From positions 1 through 47,080 of the forward strand of contig JABGOQ010000057.1 of the NCBI GenBank assembly GCA_018645405.1: a stretch of 47,080 nt of DNA, given 5' to 3'. Positions 25,801-33,387 of this stretch are shown piece by piece. Under the pieces are notes generated by a model, which worked only from the letters and a program-made list of their open reading frames with translations, was not told the origin of the DNA and did not search any database. The DNA comes from Anaerolineae bacterium. Lineage in GTDB: Bacteria > Chloroflexota > Anaerolineae > Anaerolineales > Villigracilaceae. Numbering within the stretch: position 1 is the stretch's first letter; the number at the start of each line of letters is the position of its first letter. The translations under genes were made by a program, and so were the position numbers.

Positions 25801-28800
25801 ATTGTCTGGAACGATACCAATAGAGATGGTATCCAAACTGCTGCTGAACCAGGTATCGCTGGAGCAGTAGTAACTTTGCTGGATGGAAGCGGAACCCCAG
25901 TCTCAGGAGTATCCTCTCAAACCACAGGTGTAGATGGGCTTTATCATTTTGACGGTCTCAATGAAGGTGATTATCGCGTTCGTGTAGCGATGCCTGGAGA
26001 TTATGCGCCAACCATCAATCAGAGTACATCTGACAATGATAATTCAGAGAACGATTCCAATATTGCGAGCTCTGCTGGTAATACCCACACCAGCGGAACC
26101 TTTACGCTGACAAACGATGGTGAACCAAATGGGGTCAATAGCAATATCTCTGGTAGTGATGATGCGGATAATGGCGATGATAATAACGGCAATATGACCG
26201 TTGACTTTGGTTTCTACGCCCCGGTTTCGATCGGCTCAATTGTCTGGAACGATACCAATAGAGATGGTATCCAAACTGCTGCTGAACCAGGTATCGCTGG
26301 AGCAGTAGTAACTTTGCTGGATGGAAGCGGAACCACAGTCTCAGGAGTATCCTCTCAAACCACAGGTGCAGATGGACTTTATTACTTTGATAATCTCATT
26401 GAAGGCGATTATCAGGTTCGGGTAACGATGCCCTCGGGTTACACGCCAACCATTAATCAGAATACGACTAACAACGATAACTCAGAGAACGACTCAAATA
26501 TTGCGAGTTCTGCTGGAAATATTCACACCAGTGGTACCTTTACGCTGACTAATAATGGTGAGCCAAACGGTGTCGATAGCAATATCGCAAATAGTGACAA
26601 TGCGGATAATACTGATGATAATAACGGCAATATGACCGTTGACTTTGGCTTTAGCCCCGTTGTTTCCATCGGCTCACTTATCTGGAGTGATCTCAATCAG
26701 GATGGATTGCAAACTTCTGGAGAGCCGGGCATCGCCGGTGTAACTGTCACTTTGTATGATGTTGGCACTGGTAATCCTGTATCTGGTGTATCCCCTCAAA
26801 CCACAGGTGCGGATGGACTTTATTACTTTGGTGATCTCTTCGAAGATGATTACTATGTTCAAATAGATATGCCTGTGGGCTATACGCCAACCATCAATCA
26901 GAACACAGCCAATAATGACGATTCAGAGAACGACTCTAATATTCAGAGCTCTCCTAGTGTCAATACTTATCGCAGCGGTGACTTTACGTTGACCAATAAT
27001 GGTGAGCCAGATGCTGTCAATAGCAATATCGTAAATAGTGATGATGCCGATAATGCCGATGATAATAATGGCAATATGACTGTTGACTTTGGTTTCAATC
27101 CTTATGATTTGATGATCACAAAAGATGATGGCTATAATGTGGTCGGTCCGAATACGGTTCTCTCCTATACTATTGATATCTACAATGATGGGGCGTCTGC
27201 ACTTACTAATCTTACTGCCACAGATACATTACCCAGTGATGTTACGTACCAGAGCGCAACGCCTGTGCCAACTTCGGTTGTTGGCAATGTTGTCACATGG
27301 AATCATGCTGCACTGGGTATTGGCGGTGATCTTGCCTCAGGGGCACATGCTTACATTACCTTGATTGCTGTTGTCAACCCATCTCCTTCTGGATCATCAA
27401 TCACCAACGATATCACAGTTACAGATTCGGTTACCTCCACAACAGCATCGGATGATGATACCGATACTATTACAGCCACTAGTTCAAAAGCTTTAATTAA
27501 TACGAACCATACGCCAACCACATTCCCTGAAGTGACCATTGGCGAAATTCTTACCTACCGCATCAACATCGTCATTCCAGCTGGTGTGACTATAGACAAT
27601 TTACGGGCTGTAGATGTCTTGGATGCAGGTCTTGTTTTTGATGAATGTCAGGCAATCACCTCAACAGACCTCACCACGAGTCGTGGAAACTTTGTCAATG
27701 CCTGCCTACTCGGAGGTGATGCTTCTCTCGCTGATCCTGCTGTGACGAATAGCGGGCATGATATCACCTTTAATTTTGGTGATGTCACCAATACCGCAGG
27801 TGCAGACCGAACCCTAACTTTAGAATATTGGGTAGATGTCCTCGATATTGCTGCCAATGTGGACGGAGTGAGCGGAATCAACAATGCCGTTATCTGGCAG
27901 TGGGATGGAGGCAGTCTCGCTAGTGAAGCTCTCCCCGTTGAAATTGTTGAGCCAGATATGGACATAGATAAATCAACAGCTTCAACCACTGCTACACTCG
28001 GGTCAACAATCCCATTCTCGCTTGATATTGCCCATACAACTGCAAGTAGTGCACACGCCTATGATGTGGTTGTTACCGATGAATTACCCAGTGGGTTGGA
28101 TTATGTTCCTAGTAGCGAAAGCCAGCCTGTAGGTGCTCTGCTATACGATAGCTTTACCTACGATTCGGTTACAGCGACGATTACTGTTATTTGGGATTAC
28201 TTCCCCCTTGGTGAAAGCTCCACGATTAACTTCGACACTATTTTTGTCGGACCTGCACCAGCAACCAACGAAGCCAGTGTTGCGTGGACTAGTTTAGAAA
28301 TTGACCCGGGTCCAGGCTATACACAATCTGAATATAATCCTGATTCGACAGAGCGCTGGTATGATCCAACGGACCTTACAGGTGTGGACGACTATAATGT
28401 CTCTTCATCGATTCAGATCGACATCCCACGCTTGCCCTCAACTGGCTTCGCCCCAAATCACATTACCTCGCTCCCCAAGCAGCCTGCTGCCAAAAAATAC
28501 CAAAACGTTGGCTTCACCTGGATAGAGATTCCAGACCTGCGTGCGGAACTGCCAGTAGTTGGTGTACCGCTTAAAGATGATGGTTGGGATCTCACCTGGT
28601 TAGATGCTAAAGCTGGATACCTTGCAGGCACAGCTTACCCAGGTTTGCCTGGTAACACAGTTATTACTGCGCATGTCTACTTGGCAGATGGCTCCCCTGG
28701 ACCCTTTCTAGACCTTCATACTCTCATGTGGGGTGACGAAGTCATCCTCCATGCCAATGGGCAACGCTATACTTATCAAATTCGCACTCAGCGCAAAGTC

Positions 28801-28944
28801 TGGCCCGACGATCTTTCTGTCCTCAAGCACGAAGATTACGACTGGATTACCCTCATCACTTGCCAAGGATATGATGAAAAATTGGATAGCTACGACTACC
28901 GGATCGCAGTCCGTGCAGTGCTAATTGATGTACAGCCAGAATAA
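19840..28944 (+). CDS. Giant DUF11/SdrD_B surface protein with LPSTG motif and C-terminal sortase domain
   Basis: 3034 residues from ATG 19840, chosen because it opens a proper signal peptide (MSLSRFVKGISPVFRLVFLL to AQA, cut near 40). Ten DUF11-like repeats follow (about 45-1495), each with 'K.F.P', 'LTITI.N', 'TD.LP.G', 'C.I...V' and 'Y.NTIP'. Six SdrD_B (Cna-B-like) repeats follow (about 1497-2423), with 'SIG..IW.D.N.DGIQ', 'DGLY.F..L' and 'NMTVDFGF'. Two or three more DUF11-like domains run to about 2860. LPSTG (2865-2869) precedes a sortase domain (about 2885-3034). It has His2945 in ITAHVY, Cys3008 in TLITCQGYD and Arg3021 in DYRIAVRA, matching the sortase A signature TLITC...KR. No membrane segment follows LPSTG. 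The protein is probably secreted as an adhesin or sheath component that processes or attaches itself. Confidence 0.9.
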   Translation: MSLSRFVKGISPVFRLVFLLIFLGLQVASPLSGNLGNAQAAPAMVTVPAEINKSFTPIAIVSGATSKLRITVYNLNANVLSSAFWEDNMPAGITIADPLTVVNTCGGTVRAIDNSPLAIGGGDFELTGGTVPPQVGGFPGSCYVEIDVTSTTPGNLINTIPAGVLSSETIDPDSPSSPPVPISNTTPASATLNVIGVEAPSLSKAFAPNTIFVGDTSTLTITIHNNDAKNPLTETIFTDVLPTNGNGDVKLATPVNASLSGCGGGTLTDSAGGSLDPDDTSVKLNNGTIAKNGNCVISVDVTSTVQGAYTNTIPAGSGTPGSSIETREGVTNADPAEADLNVQAFTLTKAFVTSPIPIGGTSDLTITIQNHAPFVYNGAALDDTLPTGLAFVTGTGLTTCTPGGISTAVSFIDNPNTNDTVRLTGGTLPASASCTITATVEALMSASEGTKTNTIGIGDLTTAEGAENHAPASGSLDVQSLSIAKSFTYPDFAAGQTTTLEITISNPSPNNFTNASLSDILPTSPNSNLFYNATTAPDPVTPSTTCVSGAVAIATTNYADDTITLTGATIPSGSIASPGTCTITATVTTLPGAPAINNYQNTIPTGSITTDEGGTNASPASAIVDVQTVSVNKFFQTNPVIYPNASRLRIYIYNPVNGAPLTGIGLTDTLPVGLEIAPYPPSVTPSTTCDDTSTPTLTAVAGTRDIILANGSMPAGPGGSSGSTNCYIQVYVRPTVDASSGTYINNIPPGSVTTAEGPTNSNNRNRTLTVEAVSVSKIFQYANFEAGGTNELTITLTNPTNALTDPDYPGVDYTNVSVSDTLPTSPNNNLEFVPGSAATTCISGGAETVSLTGTPPRMVTLTGGTIPANDTCTITATVTTDIAAPSASYVNTILVDALTTDEGPKNKTAATAPVEVYAETTGITASKTFTPSSINIGENSQLHLTFAAPADIALTSFQFTDTLPAGVTVSNSTAPSATNCGTLGGAWPPANGAASISATGGTIAAGATCTIDVYVTSITGAGSGIDYDNTITPANVSTAEDRTISGNITDTLTVSTPSTLIIEKAFYPTVVSPDGLSTLTITLENEGMANLVNVSLDDILPGSTTNGVVVASIPNASTTCGSGVISFPTTQTIRMTGGSIPAQVGGVNGLCTISVNVQGKSTNGNNPTTHTNTIPATNVVAQIESSPSTMNAQGPASDDLTVEDLDLEIVKGFDPQLVYGGADSEMSIILRNPNTGAELTGITFTDNMWLVDPDIASYPVYPGAVVRADYPATAYPKGEMILVDPPHFDASNCGPDAKLTKIDNSTFTFSDGYLAAGDECTLTLDVTMTVNGNRTNTIPALAVSSFNGAQNQTPTSATLTNLAGASISKSFAPNPVASGLDSYSILTISIRTTSTVNISGMGLVDTLPTGLQVAGGSAPAPTNSCGGTLTATPGAGIIQLSNGALPTGFSDCFLTIPVTGATPGEYTNTIIQGALEDDQGVTNIQPAEDTLTLTPYSLGNLVWFDTDNDGLMDGSEVGVEDVRVELYRDDGTTSGVFDAGDTYLGFDTTNSTGHYRFDDLSSGNYVVVIPGDNFRNIGGGDTVAGDPLKGYLSSGTSIAGNGTLSDSIGPNPDVLATDSDDNGVTTFTANTVGFVSAQNVILGPGGSEPTGEIDPTTNPESGEAVDDQSNRTVDFGFYRQQLGNLVFQDVVADGTYTGADAVIAGATVQLFASDGTTEINVGPDGILSTDDDASGGMTTDASGNYLFSGLPAGSYVVKVLPPGYKSTIDTFNAADTTNPNTNADDNDNGVGEAEGLVSSNVVTLTPGSVGASANNTVTNSTGTTYDPTVDFGFTPLVSIGSIIWNDVDNNGIQNSGEGGIAGVIVTLLDGTGVPVSGVPTQTTASDGLYYFGGLPEGDYRVQIQMPGDYTPTINQSTSDNDNSENDSNIASSAGNTHTSGTFTLTNDGEPNGVNSNISGSDDADNGDDNNGNMTVDFGFYAPVSIGSIVWNDTNRDGIQTAAEPGIAGAVVTLLDGSGTPVSGVSSQTTGVDGLYHFDGLNEGDYRVRVAMPGDYAPTINQSTSDNDNSENDSNIASSAGNTHTSGTFTLTNDGEPNGVNSNISGSDDADNGDDNNGNMTVDFGFYAPVSIGSIVWNDTNRDGIQTAAEPGIAGAVVTLLDGSGTTVSGVSSQTTGADGLYYFDNLIEGDYQVRVTMPSGYTPTINQNTTNNDNSENDSNIASSAGNIHTSGTFTLTNNGEPNGVDSNIANSDNADNTDDNNGNMTVDFGFSPVVSIGSLIWSDLNQDGLQTSGEPGIAGVTVTLYDVGTGNPVSGVSPQTTGADGLYYFGDLFEDDYYVQIDMPVGYTPTINQNTANNDDSENDSNIQSSPSVNTYRSGDFTLTNNGEPDAVNSNIVNSDDADNADDNNGNMTVDFGFNPYDLMITKDDGYNVVGPNTVLSYTIDIYNDGASALTNLTATDTLPSDVTYQSATPVPTSVVGNVVTWNHAALGIGGDLASGAHAYITLIAVVNPSPSGSSITNDITVTDSVTSTTASDDDTDTITATSSKALINTNHTPTTFPEVTIGEILTYRINIVIPAGVTIDNLRAVDVLDAGLVFDECQAITSTDLTTSRGNFVNACLLGGDASLADPAVTNSGHDITFNFGDVTNTAGADRTLTLEYWVDVLDIAANVDGVSGINNAVIWQWDGGSLASEALPVEIVEPDMDIDKSTASTTATLGSTIPFSLDIAHTTASSAHAYDVVVTDELPSGLDYVPSSESQPVGALLYDSFTYDSVTATITVIWDYFPLGESSTINFDTIFVGPAPATNEASVAWTSLEIDPGPGYTQSEYNPDSTERWYDPTDLTGVDDYNVSSSIQIDIPRLPSTGFAPNHITSLPKQPAAKKYQNVGFTWIEIPDLRAELPVVGVPLKDDGWDLTWLDAKAGYLAGTAYPGLPGNTVITAHVYLADGSPGPFLDLHTLMWGDEVILHANGQRYTYQIRTQRKVWPDDLSVLKHEDYDWITLITCQGYDEKLDSYDYRIAVRAVLIDVQPE
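25568..26334 (+). repeat. 329-bp perfect direct repeat inside the giant gene
   Basis: Bases 25568-25896 recur unchanged at 26006-26334, a period of 438 bp (146 codons). The unit spans the second half of one SdrD_B domain and the first half of the next. Neighbouring units have the same period but only protein-level similarity, so this pair is a recent duplication or has been homogenised. Confidence 0.92.
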
Positions 28945-28973
28945 TGTAAATTGAAAGCAAGAAAAACAGAAAA

Positions 28974-29160
28974 AGCAGCGTTATTAGGGAGTGCCTAAGT
29001 TAGTGGGTGTATATCATCGGGAACAAACGTAGTGAGCGCGCTAATCTCCTGAATCATGGGGAGATTGCCTCATCAATCAAACCTTTCTTACAAAGAAAGG
29101 ATAAGTTTGCACCCACGATATTAGGCACTCCCCGTTATCATTTGATAACGCTGCTATCTT
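28974..29160 (+). terminator. Terminator of the giant gene, interrupted by a MITE-like element
   Basis: Removing the 146-bp element and one copy of its 8-bp flanking repeat restores AGCAGCGTTATCA-TT-TGATAACGCTGCT, a perfect 13-bp hairpin followed by ATCTTTT. The present sequence keeps the left arm at 28974-28986 and the right part at 29133-29155. The right part still forms a shorter CGTTATCA/TGATAACG hairpin (29133-29150), so some termination may persist. Confidence 0.7.
28987..29132. mobile_element. 146-bp MITE-like element with 23-bp terminal inverted repeats
   Basis: The ends match at 20 of 23 positions: the left begins GGGAGTGCCTAAG and ends GTGGGTG (28987-29009), and the right (29110-29132) is its inverse. 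Flanks are CGTTATTA (28979-28986) and CGTTATCA (29133-29140), an 8-bp target duplication with one difference. Internal hairpins are AATCTCC/GGGGAGATT and CCTTTCTT/AAGAAAGG. There is no ORF. The TIR pattern and 8-bp duplication resemble IS256-type (Mutator-like) elements, so a related transposase elsewhere in the genome could have moved it. Confidence 0.75.
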
Positions 29161-29166
29161 TTACCA

Positions 29167-29175
29167 TGATATAAT
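29167..29175 (+). promoter_or_regulatory. Extended -10 promoter of the STAS gene
   Basis: TGATATAAT is a perfect extended -10 element. Transcription would start near 29182, giving a leader of about 32 nt with GGAG (29204-29207) ahead of ATG 29214. Confidence 0.6.
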
Positions 29176-29213
29176 TTGCGCAGTCTTTAAAAACACAGTA
29201 TCTGGAGAAAATT

Positions 29214-29549
29214 ATGGAAGTTACTACTCAAGAGTTCAAACAATGTAACCTAATTACTGTCAAAGGTCGCGTGGATAGTGCTACTGCTACCCAATTAGGC
29301 GAAGCACTCGAGGAAACTACCAAAAGCGGACAGCATAAAATCGTTCTTGACATGAGCGAAGTAGAATATATGTCGAGTGCGGGGATGCGTGTTTTGATTG
29401 TTACGCAAAAAGAATGCAAGCGTCTTAATCGTGGTGAAGTGGTCTTGGCCGTAGTTTCTGATCGCATCAAAGAAGCACTTGATTTGGTTGGGTTTACGCC
29501 CCTCTTCACGATCTATGATGAAGTTGCTCCGGCGGTTGGATACTTCTAA
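29214..29549 (+). CDS. Anti-sigma factor antagonist (STAS domain)
   Basis: 111 residues, a single STAS domain of the SpoIIAA/RsbV type: LITVKGRVDSATATQLGEAL, KIVLDMSEVEYMSSAGMRVLI, and VSDRIKEALDLVGFTPLF. The YMSSAGMRVL loop holds the phosphorylation site; Ser55 aligns with the phosphorylated Ser of SpoIIAA and RsbV. In these systems the unphosphorylated protein binds the anti-sigma kinase and releases its target. The next gene encodes both a matching kinase domain and a PP2C phosphatase, so this is very likely their common substrate. It has its own extended -10 promoter and its own terminator. Confidence 0.92.
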   Translation: MEVTTQEFKQCNLITVKGRVDSATATQLGEALEETTKSGQHKIVLDMSEVEYMSSAGMRVLIVTQKECKRLNRGEVVLAVVSDRIKEALDLVGFTPLFTIYDEVAPAVGYF

Positions 29550-29575
29550 GTTCCTGATTGCCCGAATCTTAAATT

Positions 29576-29612
29576 AAAAAACCGCGCTTCCTTTATGGTA
29601 GAGCGGTTTTTT
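29576..29612 (+). terminator. Rho-independent terminator after the STAS gene
   Basis: AAAAAACCGC (29576-29585) pairs with GCGGTTTTTT (29603-29612), with two more pairs inside. The stem's own T run acts as the tail. It ends 11 bp before the start of the kinase/phosphatase gene, so readthrough would be needed for joint transcription. Confidence 0.8.
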
Positions 29613-29623
29613 GTCTATATATC

Positions 29624-32600
29624 ATGCGAACCTTTCCTGCAAAATACAGCTCTCTGGATCTTATCCGTACCTTTATCGAGCAGGCAGCCCAAAAGGCTAA
29701 TCTGACAGATAAATCTGTTTACGCTGTGCAAATGGCTGTAGATGAAGCCTGTGCGAATATTATCGACCACGCCTATGGGGGAGAGATGGCCGATAAAGAG
29801 ATTAAAATTACCTGCGAAATCAAAAAAGACAATCTAGTAATTACGCTGCGAGATCAAGGACGTTCCTTTAATATGGATTCTCTTTCCTCTCCTGATTTGA
29901 GCTCGCCTCTTTCCGAGCGTCAGGTGGGGGGGCTAGGTGTTCATCTAATCCGTAGTCTAATGGACGGAATCAAGTATAAATCCACGCGCGAAGCGGGTAA
30001 CACGTTAACCCTCATCAAAAAACGGGATAATTTAGATGTCCACCCCGTAGATTGGCTTAAATTAAATAATCTGAGTGGGCAGTTATTAGACACAAAGTCA
30101 TTGGCTTCTCAACGTGAACGTATTCAGGAGATGGTTGCGTGGATTATAGAAGGTGAGGTGAGGGTCTGGCTCAACGAGAGCCTCTTCCGTTTGCCAGATT
30201 GGGATGACGAGCTGGTTTTCGCCTCTCTTCCCCCAACGGAGGCTATTAAACAGACTTTTGAAACGGGCAAATTTACCCAGATAAATGAAAATGATCGGGT
30301 GATTGTAGCCCTTCCGCTGGAAGATCAAGGTTTTATCATGGGGGTGTTGCAAATTAGCCGAGACGATGGAGAAATTTTTACTCAAGAAGAGTTGGAAGCA
30401 TTGGAAGGAATTGCAAATATCGCAGTGCTAACTTTGGTTACTGCGCATCGCGTTGCTGTGGAGCATTGGCGTATTGGGCAGTTGAATTTGGTTCGTCAGG
30501 TTGGCAGACAAATCGCAAATGTGATGGATGTGGATGAGTTAGCAAAGCGTGTAACCAAATTGATTCAGAAAACATTCCACTATTATTATGTAGTCCTTTT
30601 TACCATTGATGATGGGCGAGATATATTGCATTTTCGCTCTGGTGCCAGAGCACCCCGCAAGGGGCGCAAAAAAACTTCGCCGACACTGGAGATTGAACTT
30701 GGGCAGGGCTTGATCGGTCAAGTAGCTAGCAGTGGGGAAGAGGTTCTTTGCCCTGATGTAGGGTCTGAGCCACTATATCAGTTTTTATCAGGATTGCCCG
30801 AAACAAAATCAGAAATTGTATTACCGCTTAAAATAGGAGATCGTGTTCTTGGGGTCTTGGACGTACAAAGTGATCGCCTGAACGATTTACATCCAAATGA
30901 CTTGCTCGTATTGCGTGCACTTGCCGATAATATAGCCCTTGCAATTGAGGGCGCACGTTTATATAGTGCCTTAAGACGCCGTGCCGACCAACTGGATGTT
31001 ATTGCTGAAGTCAGCAAAAAAGCCACATCAACTTTGGACTTGAATAAATTAATGGCAGATGTTGCTGAGTTAATTACAGAAAAGTTTGGCTATTCTCATG
31101 TCCATCTTTTTACAGTGCATCACAATCGTCGGCGCGTTAGCTATGAAGGCGGGAGTGGCAAGCGTACAGAATCTCTAAAAAATTATGATTTGAATTTAGA
31201 TAGCCCTAATGGATTGGTACCGTGGGTGGCACGTAATAAAGTATCAGTATTGGCTAATGACGTTTCAAAAGAATCTCGCTATCGTCTTTCTCCACTGCCT
31301 CCTGAAAATACCAGAGCAGAGCTTGTTGTCCCTCTTGTATTTGGCGAGAAGGTCATGGGCGTTTTAGATGTACAAAGCGATCATGTAGATGCTTTTAGCG
31401 ATGATGATCTCTTACTCTGTGAAGCACTAGGCGACAATATTGCAGTAGCCATTCGCAATGCTAATCTCTATCATTCAGAACAGTGGCGGAGACAAGTTGG
31501 TGATAGTTTGCGTGAGGTAGCAGGCTTGCTTTCAGATAATGTTAGTGTTGACCAAGTGTTGGATGCTGTCCTGACCGAATTGGAGCATAATCTTCCCAGT
31601 GAGATCTCTGCCCTTTGGTTATTACATGACGAAGGCGAACTCTATTTGGCTGCTTCGCATGGTCTTGAACGATCTAAATTAGAAAACGCACGTTACTCCT
31701 CGGCTGATGCCTCGGTCTCGCTAGCCAGTGCCTTACTTTCCCAAAAACCGGTTATTCGAAAACCAGAAGATATGCTCGGAACTGTCGGGTTGGCGGCTGA
31801 TTATGAACAAAATTACTCTTCGATTTCTGCTCCGCTGCGTATCGGTGACCGACCTGTTGGCGTGCTAACACTTTCGCATCACACCCCGGGACGCTATGGT
31901 CATGAAGCACAAGATATGACTTCAACTTTTGCCAGTTATGCTGCAGTCGCAATTGAGAATGCGCGTCTATATGATTCGGCACAGGAACAGGCTTATGCCT
32001 CAATTGCCCTCTTGCAGGTTGCGCAAGCTGTTGCCAGTGTTGGAGAGCTGGATGAGATTTTGGATGCGATCATCCGTGTTATGCCGATTCTTGTTGGTGT
32101 TGGGCGCTGTGCGATCTATATCTGGGAGGACGCCAAGCAGCAATATATAGCTTCTCAAGAATATGGTCTTTCGGATACAGATAAATTCCTGGTTTGGCAG
32201 GATATATATTTGCCGGGGGAATTTCCGCTCTTGGACGGTGTACGCGAAAAGAACACCATGCTCTTACGACTCTTTGACCTTGGGTCTGCTTCCGTTTCCT
32301 GGCTGGATATTTCGCCCCCTTGGGGTAGTGGTTTCGATGAATACCTGGACAGAGATGATGATTTACTAATGGCTGTTCCCGTAAAAATACAAGATAATCT
32401 CTTTGGTGTTTTGCTGGCTGAAGAAGCCCTTGGTGGGCGTCGTTTCCGCTCACGCCGACTTGAGATCGTCACTGGGATAGCTCAACAAGCTGCGCTTGCA
32501 ATTCAGAATGATCGTTTACAAAGAGAAATGGTTGCGCGAGAACGCTTAGAGCACGAGGTACAGGTCGCTCGCGGAATCCAGCAAGCTTTTATTCCTGATA

Positions 32601-33274
32601 CACTGCCCGAACCTTCAGGATGGGAGCTGGCTGCTCACTGGCAAACAGCTCGTCAAGTGGGCGGAGATTTTTACGATGTAATTGAATTACCTGACCAACA
32701 ACTAGGTATATTTATCGCTGACGTGGCGGATAAAGGTATCCCCGCAGCTCTTTTCATGACACTGACCCGTACCCTTGTCAGAACCGCTATTTTGGATACA
32801 AAATCCCCTGCTGAGGCTTTACGCCGTGTTAATGATTTGTTGATTCCTGATACTCAACAAGGTATGTTTGTAACAGCAGTTTATGGTGTACTCTCTCTTA
32901 AGACCGGTATGTTTACCTACGCCAATGCAGGACATAACCCACCTTTTTGCCTGCATAAAAAAACAGGAGAGATCACACGAATGACCCGTACTGGTATGGC
33001 ACTGGGTGTTGTTGAAGGGACAGAAATTAATCAGCGCGATATTCAGTTAGCAGCAAATGATATTTTATTGCTCTACACAGATGGCCTTACCGAAGCCTTT
33101 TCTCCCGATGGCGATCTTTTCGGAGAAGAGCGTATAAAAGAGGTGCTTTCCATGCCGCAGGAAATATCTGCTCAGGAAATGCTGGTTCAAATTGAAAAAC
33201 ATTTGGAAGACTTTGTCTCCACCTTGCCCCCAGCTGATGATTTAACCATGCTGGCAATCCATCGATTGATTTAA
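29624..33274 (+). CDS. RsbW-like kinase / multi-GAF / PP2C (SpoIIE) phosphatase fusion
   Basis: 1216 residues. Residues 1-135 are an anti-sigma-type histidine-kinase ATPase domain: N-box VDEACANIIDHAYG (Glu41, Asn45), G1 RDQGRSF (77-82) and G2 GGLGVHLIR (102-110). About 170-285 is a degenerate GAF-like region. Four clearer GAF domains follow (about 302-449, 472-615, 642-784, 809-965), each ending near A.A..NA.LY. A short coiled coil (ARERLEHEVQVARGIQQAFIPD) leads to the PP2C domain (about 1000-1216): GGDFYDV, IADVADKGIPAALFM, NAGHNPP, LLLYTDGLTEA and DDLTMLAIH, with the metal-binding Asp residues present. It probably phosphorylates and dephosphorylates the STAS protein, with the GAF domains choosing between the two. 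No Shine-Dalgarno sequence is visible. Confidence 0.9.
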   Translation: MRTFPAKYSSLDLIRTFIEQAAQKANLTDKSVYAVQMAVDEACANIIDHAYGGEMADKEIKITCEIKKDNLVITLRDQGRSFNMDSLSSPDLSSPLSERQVGGLGVHLIRSLMDGIKYKSTREAGNTLTLIKKRDNLDVHPVDWLKLNNLSGQLLDTKSLASQRERIQEMVAWIIEGEVRVWLNESLFRLPDWDDELVFASLPPTEAIKQTFETGKFTQINENDRVIVALPLEDQGFIMGVLQISRDDGEIFTQEELEALEGIANIAVLTLVTAHRVAVEHWRIGQLNLVRQVGRQIANVMDVDELAKRVTKLIQKTFHYYYVVLFTIDDGRDILHFRSGARAPRKGRKKTSPTLEIELGQGLIGQVASSGEEVLCPDVGSEPLYQFLSGLPETKSEIVLPLKIGDRVLGVLDVQSDRLNDLHPNDLLVLRALADNIALAIEGARLYSALRRRADQLDVIAEVSKKATSTLDLNKLMADVAELITEKFGYSHVHLFTVHHNRRRVSYEGGSGKRTESLKNYDLNLDSPNGLVPWVARNKVSVLANDVSKESRYRLSPLPPENTRAELVVPLVFGEKVMGVLDVQSDHVDAFSDDDLLLCEALGDNIAVAIRNANLYHSEQWRRQVGDSLREVAGLLSDNVSVDQVLDAVLTELEHNLPSEISALWLLHDEGELYLAASHGLERSKLENARYSSADASVSLASALLSQKPVIRKPEDMLGTVGLAADYEQNYSSISAPLRIGDRPVGVLTLSHHTPGRYGHEAQDMTSTFASYAAVAIENARLYDSAQEQAYASIALLQVAQAVASVGELDEILDAIIRVMPILVGVGRCAIYIWEDAKQQYIASQEYGLSDTDKFLVWQDIYLPGEFPLLDGVREKNTMLLRLFDLGSASVSWLDISPPWGSGFDEYLDRDDDLLMAVPVKIQDNLFGVLLAEEALGGRRFRSRRLEIVTGIAQQAALAIQNDRLQREMVARERLEHEVQVARGIQQAFIPDTLPEPSGWELAAHWQTARQVGGDFYDVIELPDQQLGIFIADVADKGIPAALFMTLTRTLVRTAILDTKSPAEALRRVNDLLIPDTQQGMFVTAVYGVLSLKTGMFTYANAGHNPPFCLHKKTGEITRMTRTGMALGVVEGTEINQRDIQLAANDILLLYTDGLTEAFSPDGDLFGEERIKEVLSMPQEISAQEMLVQIEKHLEDFVSTLPPADDLTMLAIHRLI

Positions 33275-33284
33275 CCCTCCTTAA

Positions 33285-33330
33285 ACCAAAACCGCGCTTT
33301 TTGGAGCGGCCCAGCTCCAGCGCGGTTGGT
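33285..33330. terminator. Long hairpin between convergent genes
   Basis: AACCGCGCT (33290-33298) pairs with AGCGCGGTT (33319-33327), extended by ACCA/TGGT outside and GGAGC/GCTCC inside. It lies between the phosphatase gene and tsaC. There is no long T run, so strength is uncertain. Confidence 0.6.
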
Positions 33331-33387
33331 ATTGAGGAGAATGCTCCTAAAGTATACAGAAAAATTTAGAAAACAACTTAATAATAG

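Noticed and set aside
25340..27110. CRISPR-like regular spacing of repeats
   Set aside because: The repeats are 438 bp apart, stay in frame and encode SdrD_B domains; no short repeats with unique spacers.
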